Shown here piece by piece: positions 16,547-25,626 of a DNA stretch of 64,000 nt. Location of the stretch: the NCBI GenBank assembly GCA_016712885.1, contig JADJQF010000007.1, positions 62,001-126,000 on the forward strand, given 5' to 3'. The notes under the pieces were generated by a model. That model was not told where the DNA came from. It ran no database searches and worked only from the letters and a program-made list of their open reading frames with translations. Within the stretch, counting starts at the first letter, position 1. Every line of letters begins with the position of its first letter. The position numbers were made by a program, and so were the translations under genes. This stretch comes from Candidatus Flexicrinis proximus. Lineage in GTDB: Bacteria > Chloroflexota > Anaerolineae > Aggregatilineales > Phototrophicaceae.

Positions 16547-18211
16547 ATGCCCAACATTTTAGAGAGATTTTTTGTCAAAATCCTTCATGGCGCAGTTTTT
16601 TCGATTGCGGCGCTCCCGTTATTGCTGGGCGCCGCCGCACAAGAACAGATTACGGTAAGCACAAGCGACCTGCGCGATGGCACATGCGCTGGCGCGTTCG
16701 TCAGACACAGCCTCGACCACGTCACGACCACCGCACAGCCGGTCAGGATGTTTGAGAGTAACGGGTCCGGCACGGGGTTGGGCGACCTCGACTCTGATGG
16801 GGATCTGGACATCGTACTCGCCAACCTGACTCTGGAAGCGACACTCCTTTGGAACGACGGCCCACTGAGGTTCACCTCACAGCGGCTGAACATCGGCGCC
16901 CCTACACGGACGGTGAGTATTGTCGATGTCGACGGTGACGGCAGCCTCGACATCGTGTTCACCACACAGCTTGGCGCTCCGCTTTATCTGCGTTCGACCG
17001 GCACAGCCGTTGCCGGCAAACGGCCCGAATTTCTGCGTGAGCCGCTGATGGGCGTCAGCCGTCCGGCCTATTCTATGGATTGGGCCGACGTCGACGCCGA
17101 CGGGGATCTCGACTTTGCCGCGGCGTCGTATGACGCGGAGCTCGAACTGGAACTCAAAGACACCTTCATGTTCGGCGACCGGGCCGGCGTATTCTACTAC
17201 CAGCAGGTCGAGGGCACTTTTCTTCCCGTCAGATTGGCAAACGCTTCCCAGGGTCTCGTCACCTATTTCTTCGACGCGGACAGCGACGGTCGGCTCGATC
17301 TTTTGATTGGCAACGACTTTGCCGTGCCGGATTATGCCTGGCGCTGGCAGGGACAATGGGTCGAGACCAATCCGGTCGCAGTGATGACCCACAGCACCAT
17401 GAGCTTTGACTCGGCAGATTTAGACAACGATGGCGCCCTGGAACTGCTTGCTGTAGACATGATGCCCTATGCGGAAGATGCCGTAACACTCGCAGCATGG
17501 CAGCCGCTGATGGAAATGATGATGGCGCACCCGATGGTCGAGGGCGATCCGCAGGTCATGGAAAACGTGCTGCTTGATGCGCCAACAGGGGATGCCGAGA
17601 ACATTGCCGCCTCGCTTGGTGTTTCTGCGACGGGATGGAGCTGGTCTGCGAAGTTCGCTGACTTCGATGCCGACGGTATGGTCGACCTGTATGTCGTGAA
17701 CGGCATGATCGCCGAGGACTTATTTGGCCATCTGCCGGGCGGTGAACTGGTTGAAGAGAATCAGGCGTTCCGTAACCAATCAGGACTTCGGTTCGTCGCT
17801 GCCCCTGAATGGAGGCTGAATGCGACCGAAAGCGGCCGCGGCATGTCCATTGGAGACCTGGACGGGGACGGGGACCCCGACATTGTCGTTAACAACCTGC
17901 TCAGCGCGTCGGTTCTGTTTGAGAACCAGCTTTGCGGCGGTAACGACCTGTTGATTGATCTACGCTGGCCCACCTCGCGCAACCCCTTTGCGATAGGAGC
18001 CACCGTCGAACTCGACACCACGATCGGGACACTGACCCGCCGTGTTCGCGTCGGCAGCGGCTACGCGTCCAGTGATCCAGCGACTCTTCACTTTGGCTTT
18101 CCTGTCGATGCCACTGTCCGCAGCATTCGAATACTGTGGCCCGACGGAACGGAATACGTGACCGACGCGATCCCTGATCGCCCGGCAAGAATGCTCTTTA
18201 CCCGTGAATGA
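16547..18211 (+). CDS. Exported FG-GAP/VCBS-repeat protein with UnbV (ASPIC) C-terminus
   Basis: A 554-residue CRTAC1-like protein. A hydrophobic N-terminal segment (residues 13-27) is a probable signal peptide. Several calcium-binding FG-GAP units follow: DLDSDGDLDIVLANL, DVDGDGSLDIVFT, DVDADGDLDFAAASY, DADSDGRLDLLIGND, DLDGDGDPDIVVNNL. They suggest a beta-propeller. The C-terminal NPFAIGATVELD... and IRILWPDGTEYV are the ASPIC/UnbV domain. It sits between the binding protein and the glycosidase of a sugar operon, so it may help bind polysaccharide at the surface; that role is inference. Confidence 0.82.
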   Translation: MPNILERFFVKILHGAVFSIAALPLLLGAAAQEQITVSTSDLRDGTCAGAFVRHSLDHVTTTAQPVRMFESNGSGTGLGDLDSDGDLDIVLANLTLEATLLWNDGPLRFTSQRLNIGAPTRTVSIVDVDGDGSLDIVFTTQLGAPLYLRSTGTAVAGKRPEFLREPLMGVSRPAYSMDWADVDADGDLDFAAASYDAELELELKDTFMFGDRAGVFYYQQVEGTFLPVRLANASQGLVTYFFDADSDGRLDLLIGNDFAVPDYAWRWQGQWVETNPVAVMTHSTMSFDSADLDNDGALELLAVDMMPYAEDAVTLAAWQPLMEMMMAHPMVEGDPQVMENVLLDAPTGDAENIAASLGVSATGWSWSAKFADFDADGMVDLYVVNGMIAEDLFGHLPGGELVEENQAFRNQSGLRFVAAPEWRLNATESGRGMSIGDLDGDGDPDIVVNNLLSASVLFENQLCGGNDLLIDLRWPTSRNPFAIGATVELDTTIGTLTRRVRVGSGYASSDPATLHFGFPVDATVRSIRILWPDGTEYVTDAIPDRPARMLFTRE

Positions 18212-18242
18212 TCTTCGTACTTCATGAAAGGATGCACAGGCA

Positions 18243-19547
18243 ATGCCCAAGATCGCATTTATCGGCGCAGGTAGTACTGTCTTCGCCAAGAACCTCCTTG
18301 GCGATATTCTCTCCTTCCCGGAGTTGGCCAACAGCGAAATTCGCCTCATGGATATCGACCCGGTCCGGCTTAGAACGTCTGAAACCGTCGCACGCAAGGT
18401 CGCTGAAACCGTCGGCGCATCCCCGGTCATCACATCAACCACCGACCGCCGCGAGGCGCTAAAGGGCGCCGACTACGTGATTTGCATGATTCAGGTCGCC
18501 GGATACAAGCCGGGAACGGTCATCGATTTTGAAATCCCGAAGAAGTACGGCCTGCGCCAGACGATTGCCGATACGCTCGGCATCGGCGGCATTATGCGCG
18601 GCCTGCGCACGATTCCGGTGCTGCTCAGCATCGCTCACGATATGGAAGAACTGTGCCCTGACGCCCTGTTCATCAACTACGTGAACCCGATGTGTATGAA
18701 CCAATGGGCGCTTGATCGCGGTTCGGGGATCGCCAATGTCGGATTATGTCACAGCGTGCAGCATACCGCGCACCAGCTGGCACAGGACATCGGTATCCCG
18801 GACGAGGACATCAATTACATCGTCGCCGGCATCAACCACATGGCGTTCTACCTCAAGTTCGAGCACAAGCGTACCGGCGCGGATCTATACCCGCTGATCC
18901 ACAAGGTCGTCGAGGAGAAGCGCGTCCCGGACTGGAACCGGGTACGGTATGAAATCTTCACCCGGCTCGGCTACTTCGTCACCGAATCGAGCGAGCACTT
19001 CAGCGAATATACACCGTACTTCATCAAACGCGACCGCCCGGACCTGATCGAAGAATTCAACATCCCCCTCGACGAATACATCCGCCGCTGCGAGGAACAG
19101 ATCAAGGGCTGGGAGTCGCTGCGTGTCCAGTTGGAAGACCGCAACGCACCGCTGGAAGTCCGGCGCAGCGCCGAGTATGGTTCGCTGATCATCCACAGCA
19201 TGGAAACGGCCGCGCCGCGCGTCGTTTATGGGAATGTCGCCAATCACGGCATCATCGACAACCTGCCTCAGGGATGCTCGGTGGAAGTGCCGTGCCTCGT
19301 CGATAGAAATGGCATCCAGCCGACAAAAATTGGGGCGATTCCGCCGCAGCTCGCCGCCCTGATGCAGACCAACATCAACGTTCAAAGCCTGACGGTCGAG
19401 GCGGCCCTGACTGGCAAACGCGAACACATCTATCACGCCGCTATGCTCGACCCGCACACCTCAGCCGAACTCACGCTCGACCAGATTTGGGCAATGGTCG
19501 ATGAGTTAATCGAGGCGCACGGCAGCTGGCTGCCAGCTTTCCATTAA
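18243..19547 (+). CDS. GH4 family alpha-galactosidase/alpha-glucosidase
   Basis: Cytosolic glycoside hydrolase of family 4, which cleaves by an NAD- and Mn-dependent oxidation-elimination mechanism. The NAD loop is FIGAGSTVFAKN at residue 5. INYVNPMCMNQWAL and the GLCHSVQHT motif, with the metal-binding cysteine and histidine, lie near residues 140-180, and GINHMAFYLKFE follows. The length of 434 residues is normal. The GLCHSVQ form is typical of MelA-type alpha-galactosidases rather than 6-phospho-beta-glucosidases, which fits an ABC rather than PTS import route. It is the last gene of the LacI operon, followed by a terminator. Confidence 0.88.
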   Translation: MPKIAFIGAGSTVFAKNLLGDILSFPELANSEIRLMDIDPVRLRTSETVARKVAETVGASPVITSTTDRREALKGADYVICMIQVAGYKPGTVIDFEIPKKYGLRQTIADTLGIGGIMRGLRTIPVLLSIAHDMEELCPDALFINYVNPMCMNQWALDRGSGIANVGLCHSVQHTAHQLAQDIGIPDEDINYIVAGINHMAFYLKFEHKRTGADLYPLIHKVVEEKRVPDWNRVRYEIFTRLGYFVTESSEHFSEYTPYFIKRDRPDLIEEFNIPLDEYIRRCEEQIKGWESLRVQLEDRNAPLEVRRSAEYGSLIIHSMETAAPRVVYGNVANHGIIDNLPQGCSVEVPCLVDRNGIQPTKIGAIPPQLAALMQTNINVQSLTVEAALTGKREHIYHAAMLDPHTSAELTLDQIWAMVDELIEAHGSWLPAFH

Positions 19548-19575
19548 GCTGCCGCGACAAGCTGCAGGCGGGAAA

Positions 19576-19605
19576 AACGCCCTTCCATGGCATCGGAAGG
19601 GCGTT
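19576..19605. terminator. Bidirectional intrinsic terminator
   Basis: AACGCCCTTCC pairs perfectly with GGAAGGGCGTT around an eight-base loop. On the plus strand it is followed by CTTATTTC, and on the minus strand by TTTTCCC. It lies between the convergent GH4 and cytochrome genes and can serve both. Confidence 0.8.
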
Positions 19606-19637
19606 CTTATTTCAGGGTTATGCTGGGAACCGCTCGG

Positions 19638-21314
19638 TTATTCAGGCAATCCGTTGGAAACCCACTTGACGAGCAGATCCAACTGGTGGTCGGTAAGCTG
19701 GGCGAAGTGCCCGTTGACCAGCACGTCGATCATCTTGCTTTCATCAGGCGCGCCGCTCACTACGATCGGGCCGCTGTCGCTCCCCGCAAGCAGGCTGGCA
19801 AAGTCGGTCACGCGCAGGCCGTTGGTCGGGACCGCGCCATGGCACGCTCCGCATTCCTGCGCGAACAGCGGCTGCAAAATGGTATAAGTCGGCTCGCCCT
19901 CGAACTCTTCGAGCAGCGGGGCAGTCGTCAACTGGTAAATCCCCAGCATACTGGCCAGACCCGGCGCGTCGAACCCGGCATATTCCCACGACGAACCGTG
20001 GCACGCGCTGTTCGAGCAGAAACTCTGGTCGCCAATACCCCCGGCATTGGACGTGCTGTGGCAGTTGGCACAACTGGCATCAAAGGCGCTGGCATGCCGG
20101 CTGATCCACGTCGAGTCGAGATGGGACGACGGCTCGATGCCCGGTGAGATCGGCAGCGCAGAGGCGATTTCGCCAGGGCGCACAACCGTCGGGATCGTGT
20201 GGCACAGGTTGCACTCCAGGCGGATCACCTCGCCTTCCTCGCTGAAGTGCTGGCCGTCATGGCAGCGGAAGCAGCCCGGCGCATCGCGGTGTCCGGTGTT
20301 GTCGGGGTGCGTGTTCCAGGTCAGGAGCTGTTCGGGGAAATTGCTCTCTTTGTAAAGCGTCTCAAGGATAGCGATGGCCGCGGCCACCTGCTCCTGGCCT
20401 TGCAGATAGAAGTCAGGGTAATTATCGGCATAGTACTGATCGAGGCTCGCAAAGGCCGCCATGGCGCCTTCGGTCGATGCGTACGGCGCCGACAATAGTT
20501 CAATGGCGCGCGTGCGGATAAACGGAATATCGCGCGAGATATCGCCGACCCGCAGCGCATCGTCGATCGCACGGTTGGGCGGCTCGACCAGATGGGCAAT
20601 CCGGTTATGGCAGGTGATGCAGTCCATCTCGTGGATTTCGTACTGATCGAGGTTCTCGGTGTCAATTGGCGAATTGATGGCGTTGTACTCGATGAGTTCG
20701 CCGTCCGCCGTCTCAACCTGAACCCACGGGATTTCCTGGCGTTCCGGGTCGAGAGAGATATAGCGTATCGGGTTCTCTACGTGCCAATGGATGCCGCGGC
20801 CCAGGCCTTCGCGCTCGCTGCCGCCCCCGGTGTGCATCAGCAGATAGATGTCGAACGGGTCGTTCGTGCGGTTGTTTTCGAAGGTGTGGATAACCCGCAG
20901 GCTGTCATCCGAGAATTTGTCCGGGGAGTGGCACAATTCGCAAGTTTCGTTGGCCGGGCGCATTTCGGCTGAGCGGATCGGCAAATGGAAATTCTCAAAA
21001 ATCGTATCTGTAATCAACCGCATGTGGCCGGCTTTGCGGAAGAACTGCACCAGCAGCAGGTCGCGGCCGATATGGCAGTCGACACACAGCACCCGCGAGT
21101 GAGGCGAAACAAGGTACGTATTGTATTCCGGTGGCATGGTGTGGCAGGTCGACCCGCAGAAGACCGCCGAGTTGCTGAACTCCCAGATCGGCGGCGCCGC
21201 CAGGAACACCACGCCTATGCTAAAGACAATCAGTCCCAGCGGCAGAAAATCGCGGGCGGTCAGACGATCACCACTTCGGGGGAGAATTTTGCGGAGCAAG
21301 TTCATCAGCTTCAT
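19638..21314 (-). CDS. NapC/NrfH-like membrane-anchored multihaem cytochrome c
   Basis: A 558-residue protein with one N-terminal membrane anchor (residues 24-42, FLPLGLIVFSIGVVFLAAP). Seven CXXCH motifs are visible (CVDCH, CELCH, CITCH, CFRCH, CNLCH, CANCH, CGACH) plus two atypical sites, CGSTCH (CX3CH) and CSNSACH (CX4CH). The first atypical site is followed by TMPPEY, resembling the NapC/NrfH haem 1 region, which takes electrons from membrane quinol. It faces the periplasm. It is divergent from the cytochrome operon at 21584 across a long inverted repeat. The ATG at 21305 is an alternative start with somewhat better ribosome-site spacing. Confidence 0.82.
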   Translation of the reverse strand: MKLMNLLRKILPRSGDRLTARDFLPLGLIVFSIGVVFLAAPPIWEFSNSAVFCGSTCHTMPPEYNTYLVSPHSRVLCVDCHIGRDLLLVQFFRKAGHMRLITDTIFENFHLPIRSAEMRPANETCELCHSPDKFSDDSLRVIHTFENNRTNDPFDIYLLMHTGGGSEREGLGRGIHWHVENPIRYISLDPERQEIPWVQVETADGELIEYNAINSPIDTENLDQYEIHEMDCITCHNRIAHLVEPPNRAIDDALRVGDISRDIPFIRTRAIELLSAPYASTEGAMAAFASLDQYYADNYPDFYLQGQEQVAAAIAILETLYKESNFPEQLLTWNTHPDNTGHRDAPGCFRCHDGQHFSEEGEVIRLECNLCHTIPTVVRPGEIASALPISPGIEPSSHLDSTWISRHASAFDASCANCHSTSNAGGIGDQSFCSNSACHGSSWEYAGFDAPGLASMLGIYQLTTAPLLEEFEGEPTYTILQPLFAQECGACHGAVPTNGLRVTDFASLLAGSDSGPIVVSGAPDESKMIDVLVNGHFAQLTDHQLDLLVKWVSNGLPE

Positions 21315-21426
21315 TCCCGGTTCTAGAGTCTCTGCCGTTATATCCGCAGACCCTGATTTTGGCCAATCCTATTGGACTGCTACAACAGCTCGGTAGGCGA
21401 ATCCTAGCCGATTTGAGCCCATCACA

Positions 21427-21469
21427 AATCAATCGATAGGATGAATGCGTTTCATCCTATCGATTGATT
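21427..21469. promoter_or_regulatory. 19-bp perfect inverted repeat between divergent cytochrome genes
   Basis: AATCAATCGATAGGATGAA (21427-21445) and its exact complement (21451-21469) are separated by TGCGT. It lies 115 bases upstream of the start at 21584 and 113 bases from the minus-strand start at 21314. No T-run follows on either strand, so regulatory binding or a leader structure is more likely than termination. Confidence 0.6.
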
Positions 21470-21583
21470 GCGATGCCCCCGCCACAAACTAAAGTAAAGG
21501 CACTATCAGAGCCTTGTCTGACGATGATTCGTCGCGCGGCTCGGCGGTCCTCCCGGGCGTACCAGATGACTGGGGAACTCGAT

Positions 21584-23437
21584 ATGCGTCGCTCCATTTT
21601 TTACGGATTAGTGTTGAGTGGGATTGTTTGTATCGCGCTCGGCATAATCCTGAGCCGCTCTGTCGTCCCGGCACTCGCCCAGGACGACGGGGACGAGGCT
21701 GAATATATCGGATCCGGCGACTGCCAGGATTGTCATACCGGGCTTGCGCGTGACCACGACGACACACCGCATGCCCTGGCGCTGCAGGAAGTCGGACGCA
21801 GCCGGGACGAAATCCTGGGCGATTTCGAGCAGGGCGCGGATATCCGCACCGTACAATTTCCAGGCGAGAGCACGCCGCGTCCTTTCACGGCAGAGGACAT
21901 CGCGTATGTCATCGGCGCCGGGCGCTATATGCAGCGCTATGTCTACGATGCGGGCGACGACACCCTGTTCGTCTTCCCTGCCGAGTGGGATACCACCGAA
22001 CAGGTCTGGCGGCCGTATGTGCTGGCCGAGTTCTGGATCTCCGCGGAATACGATTTTGTGCAAAACTGCGCCGGGTGTCATACGACCGGCCTGAACGTCG
22101 AACGCGCGCGCTGGGAAGACGAAGGCGTGCAGTGTGAGGCATGTCACGGTCCGGGCAGCACCCACGCGGAAGTCGCGGATGATGCAGGCCGGCGCCCTGA
22201 CGATGACGAGCTGGCCGAGATTCATGCGGCGATCGTGGTCAGCCCGGACGCGCAAATCTGCGGACAATGCCACAGTCAGGGAATGCAGCCGGACCAGGCG
22301 CATCCGTTTGCCACGCACTACCGGCCGGGCAGCGATCTGCTCGACCCGTCGGTCTTTGTCCTCGCAGCAGAGGACGATCCAGCGTTCTGGTATGAAACCG
22401 GCCACGGCCGCCTGAACAACATGCAGTTCAACGAGTGGCTGACGTCCGGACACGCGCGTTCGCTCGATACGGCTCTCGGTAGTTCGAGCGCCCAGGACGG
22501 CTGCGTGACCTGTCACAGCGGCGACTACGCGTTTACGGAACGTATTCTGGCCGCTTATGAAGAAGGCGACCTATCCGGCGTGCCGCCCGAATTGCCCGTG
22601 CTGAGTACAGCCCGCTTCAGCATTACCTGTACGACCTGCCACAGCCCGCACACGGCTGCCGAAACCGATTTTCACCTGGTCAGCCCGGCTTACGAGCTGT
22701 GTGCAACCTGCCATCGGAACACGGATCTGATTGAGCCGCTGCATCATCCAGTGGCCGAGATGTTCGAAGGCCAGGCGATCATCGACGGCATCGAAGGCGT
22801 CCCCTCGGTGCATTTTTCGCAGGAAGACGGCCCCGACTGCGTGAGCTGTCACATGGCAGGCCTACCGGTCAGCAGCGCGAAGCTGGCCCGCCACGCGTGG
22901 AGTCCGGTCATCCCCGGCGACAGCGAGGACAGCCCGCCCGATGCGTGTTCCGGCTGCCACACTGACCTGCTGGTGACCGATCTGCAGTCGTTGGTCGAAG
23001 ACACCCAGGCCGCGGTTCGCTCGCGGTTGACCCTGGCGCGCGCCCGGCTGGGCAGTATCCCGGCACCAGAAGAAGGCTCCGAGTCGGCGGCAGATTACGA
23101 GCGGGTAGTCCACGTGCTGTCATTCGTTCAGAACGACGGCAGCCTGGGAGTACACAATTACGCCTATGCCGACGCGCTGCTGGACGAGGCTGCCAGCCTT
23201 CTGTCCCAGTTAAGCGTTCCAGGGGCGCTCATGCAGCCCACAGAAGCACCCGCCCCGACAGCGGCGCCTTCAGGGCTCCAGCCGATCAGTATCGGCGCGG
23301 AGATGCCGGTCCGTACCGGCTTCAGACCCATCACGATCATATTGCTTGGCGCGATCGCCTTGTTCTTGTCAGGCGGCGTTGCCTTCATCTTGCGTCAGGC
23401 GCGGCGCAAGGCACGCGGTCAGGAGACGGGCCAATGA
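21584..23437 (+). CDS. Nine-haem cytochrome c with C-terminal membrane anchor
   Basis: A 617-residue exported cytochrome with an N-terminal signal (FYGLVLSGIVCIALGIIL). Nine CXXCH motifs occur: CQDCH, CAGCH, CEACH, CGQCH, CVTCH, CTTCH, CATCH, CVSCH, CSGCH. A helical region YERVVHVLSFVQNDGSLGVH, reminiscent of the long helices of NrfA- or HAO-type multihaem proteins, comes before a proline-rich linker and a C-terminal helix (PITIILLGAIALFLSGGVAF). The ATG at 21584 was chosen over a TTG at 21464 because GGGGAA precedes it and the signal peptide begins there. It is the first gene of a three-gene electron-transfer operon; the redox partner is unknown. Confidence 0.82.
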   Translation: MRRSIFYGLVLSGIVCIALGIILSRSVVPALAQDDGDEAEYIGSGDCQDCHTGLARDHDDTPHALALQEVGRSRDEILGDFEQGADIRTVQFPGESTPRPFTAEDIAYVIGAGRYMQRYVYDAGDDTLFVFPAEWDTTEQVWRPYVLAEFWISAEYDFVQNCAGCHTTGLNVERARWEDEGVQCEACHGPGSTHAEVADDAGRRPDDDELAEIHAAIVVSPDAQICGQCHSQGMQPDQAHPFATHYRPGSDLLDPSVFVLAAEDDPAFWYETGHGRLNNMQFNEWLTSGHARSLDTALGSSSAQDGCVTCHSGDYAFTERILAAYEEGDLSGVPPELPVLSTARFSITCTTCHSPHTAAETDFHLVSPAYELCATCHRNTDLIEPLHHPVAEMFEGQAIIDGIEGVPSVHFSQEDGPDCVSCHMAGLPVSSAKLARHAWSPVIPGDSEDSPPDACSGCHTDLLVTDLQSLVEDTQAAVRSRLTLARARLGSIPAPEEGSESAADYERVVHVLSFVQNDGSLGVHNYAYADALLDEAASLLSQLSVPGALMQPTEAPAPTAAPSGLQPISIGAEMPVRTGFRPITIILLGAIALFLSGGVAFILRQARRKARGQETGQ

Positions 23438-24573
23438 CAGGCAAAACGACGACCGGCCTTCTGGTTGCAGGGATTTTGCTGGTCCTGATGGGCGCGATGT
23501 TCAGCCTGACCGCCGCCCAGGACCAGCCCACGGAAACTCCACCACCGCCGACCCCGGCACCCGCGTCTGATGCCTACTGCCTGCTGTGTCACACCAAGCC
23601 GGATCAGGTCTGGCATCTGCCCAGCGGCGAAACCCTATCCGTCACTATCGACCCGACCATCCTCGCACGGTCGGTACACGGCGAGTCGTCATCAGAAGGC
23701 CCGCTAGCCTGCGCGGACTGCCACACCGATTTCCGCTATCCGCATCCGGCCACAACCAACCAGACGATCCGAGAATTCCAGGTCGAACGGTTCGCCACGT
23801 GCCGCAACTGCCATGAGGAACAGTACACGCGGGCGCAGGACAGCGTCCACGGGGAGTTCCTGCGCGAAGGCCGGCTGGAAGCGGCAACCTGCGTCGACTG
23901 TCACGGCGGTCACGATATCCAAACCCCGGACGTGCCGCGCCAGCGTATTTCGCTCACCTGCGGGCGCTGCCACGGCGCGATCTTCGAGCAGTACCGTACC
24001 AGCGTGCACGGGAGCGCGCTGCTGGATGAAAACAACCCGGACGTGCCGACGTGTATCGACTGTCACGGCGTGCACGACATCGACAATCCGACCACTGCGG
24101 CGTTCCGTACCGGTTCGCCGAGCCTGTGCGCGACCTGCCATGCAGACAGCGAGCTGATGTCGAAGTACAACATCAGCACGCACGTATTCGACAGCTACCT
24201 CGCAGAGTTCCACGGTTCGACGGTGGTGCTGTTCGACCACGAGTCCGAAGAAGCCGTCACCAACAAGGCGGTGTGCTTCGACTGTCACGGGGTCCACAAC
24301 ATACAGGCGGTGGACCGCGAGAATGTGTCGAACGTGCGGGAGACGCTGCTGGCGACCTGCCGGCAGTGCCATCCAGGCGCCAGCACCGACTTCTCGTCGG
24401 CGTGGATCGGCCACTATCCGGCGACGATGGAGACGCACCCCACGTTCACGCTGGTCAACCTCTTCTACACGGTGATCATCCCGTTGAAGCTCGGGCTTAT
24501 CGGGCTGGTCGTATTCTCGGAACTCGTCCGCCGGCTACGGCGGCGGGCCACCCGCCAACAGACGGGAGCGTAA
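23434..24573 (+). CDS. Nine-haem cytochrome c (c3/NapC-like) with C-terminal anchor
   Basis: A 379-residue exported protein that overlaps the previous stop by ATGA. A signal segment (LLVAGILLVLMGAMFSLTA) is followed by a PTETPPPPTPAP linker. Nine CXXCH motifs follow: CLLCH, CADCH, CRNCH, CVDCH, CGRCH, CIDCH, CATCH, CFDCH, CRQCH. Repeated SVHG and HGVHDI/HGVHNI segments supply distal histidines. A C-terminal helix (LFYTVIIPLKLGLIGLVVF) anchors it. Its stop is three bases before the cytochrome b gene, so the two probably form one complex that moves electrons between the quinone pool and periplasmic acceptors. Confidence 0.85.
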   Translation: MTGKTTTGLLVAGILLVLMGAMFSLTAAQDQPTETPPPPTPAPASDAYCLLCHTKPDQVWHLPSGETLSVTIDPTILARSVHGESSSEGPLACADCHTDFRYPHPATTNQTIREFQVERFATCRNCHEEQYTRAQDSVHGEFLREGRLEAATCVDCHGGHDIQTPDVPRQRISLTCGRCHGAIFEQYRTSVHGSALLDENNPDVPTCIDCHGVHDIDNPTTAAFRTGSPSLCATCHADSELMSKYNISTHVFDSYLAEFHGSTVVLFDHESEEAVTNKAVCFDCHGVHNIQAVDRENVSNVRETLLATCRQCHPGASTDFSSAWIGHYPATMETHPTFTLVNLFYTVIIPLKLGLIGLVVFSELVRRLRRRATRQQTGA

Positions 24574-24576
24574 GGC

Positions 24577-25626
24577 ATGGCTGCCCAAAATGAACCCACG
24601 CGGGAACACCGCGCAGAGCGTACCGCGGCGCAGCAGATCGCATTCCTGATCGCTGCGGTCGCGATTGTCGGCCTGAGCCTGACCGGACTGCCCCAGACGT
24701 TCTCCGAGGAGCGCTGGGCGCACTACATGATCGTGATCGGTGGCGGGATTGAAAGCCTGCGCATCATGCACCGTATCTTCGCGCTGGCGCTGCTGGGCAT
24801 CGCGCTGTATCACGTCCTGGCGGCGGGTTACAGCCGGTATGTCCTGGGGCGGCGGCTGGGCATGATCCCCGGCCTGGCCGATTTCGGCGCGCTGCTCGGG
24901 CGCATCCTGCCGAACCTGGGCCTGACGCGGGGCGATGCTTCGCCCAATACGGCCTTCGCGCTGCGCATCGAGTACCTGCTGATCGCGATCGCGGTCGTGA
25001 TCCTCGGGCTGACCGGCCTGGTGCTGTGGAACCCGATCGCCGTCACGAGCGTTGTCAGCGGCGAAGCCGTGCCGATCGCACAGAACGTCCACAGCAACCA
25101 CGCGCTGCTGACCATGGGAGCGTTGGTCCTGCTGCGCATCGGCATCGTGCTGTTCTGGCGGCCGCGGCGCAAAGACGTCTTCGAGGGCGTACCTGAGAGC
25201 ACCCTCACTCGCGAACAGGTTGCCGCACGGCGCCAGCGTTACCTGCCCGCCGCCATCATCCTGGCTATCGCTTTGGCCGGAGGGCTGTTTCTGTTCCTGA
25301 ACTCGGAACAGACCGCCATCGATACGGTGCCGCGGCAGAGAGCGGTGATTTTTGCGCCGCAGGTGCTGCCGGAGGAAGGCGATCCGCACATCGGAGAAGT
25401 CCTGTGGGGGACGCTGCGCTGCGCGTTCTGCCATGGCGCGGACGCTAACGGCGGCGCCGCAAGCCAGCCTTCGCTGCACCGCGAAGATCTGACGTTCGAG
25501 GCGTTCTTCGAGCAGGTTCGCGTTGGCCGGGGCGATATGCCCGCGTTCACCGACGAAGAGCTGCCCGATGGCTATCTCGTACACTTGTGGGCGTGGCTGC
25601 AGCAGTCCGTGGCTACCGGCGACTAA
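24577..25626 (+). CDS. Cytochrome b561-type membrane protein fused to a cytochrome c domain
   Basis: A 349-residue protein. The N-terminal two thirds is a four- to five-helix dihaem b-type domain like formate dehydrogenase gamma subunits. Candidate haem-ligand histidines occur in HYMIVI, RIMHRIFA, ALYHVLAAG and SNHALLT. A further helix (PAAIILAIALAGGLFLFL) leads to a periplasmic single-haem domain with CAFCHGADANGG and a distal methionine candidate in RGDMPAFTDEEL. It probably oxidises or reduces quinol and hands electrons to the nine-haem partners. The stop codon is the left boundary of a structured repeat. Confidence 0.85.
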   Translation: MAAQNEPTREHRAERTAAQQIAFLIAAVAIVGLSLTGLPQTFSEERWAHYMIVIGGGIESLRIMHRIFALALLGIALYHVLAAGYSRYVLGRRLGMIPGLADFGALLGRILPNLGLTRGDASPNTAFALRIEYLLIAIAVVILGLTGLVLWNPIAVTSVVSGEAVPIAQNVHSNHALLTMGALVLLRIGIVLFWRPRRKDVFEGVPESTLTREQVAARRQRYLPAAIILAIALAGGLFLFLNSEQTAIDTVPRQRAVIFAPQVLPEEGDPHIGEVLWGTLRCAFCHGADANGGAASQPSLHREDLTFEAFFEQVRVGRGDMPAFTDEELPDGYLVHLWAWLQQSVATGD

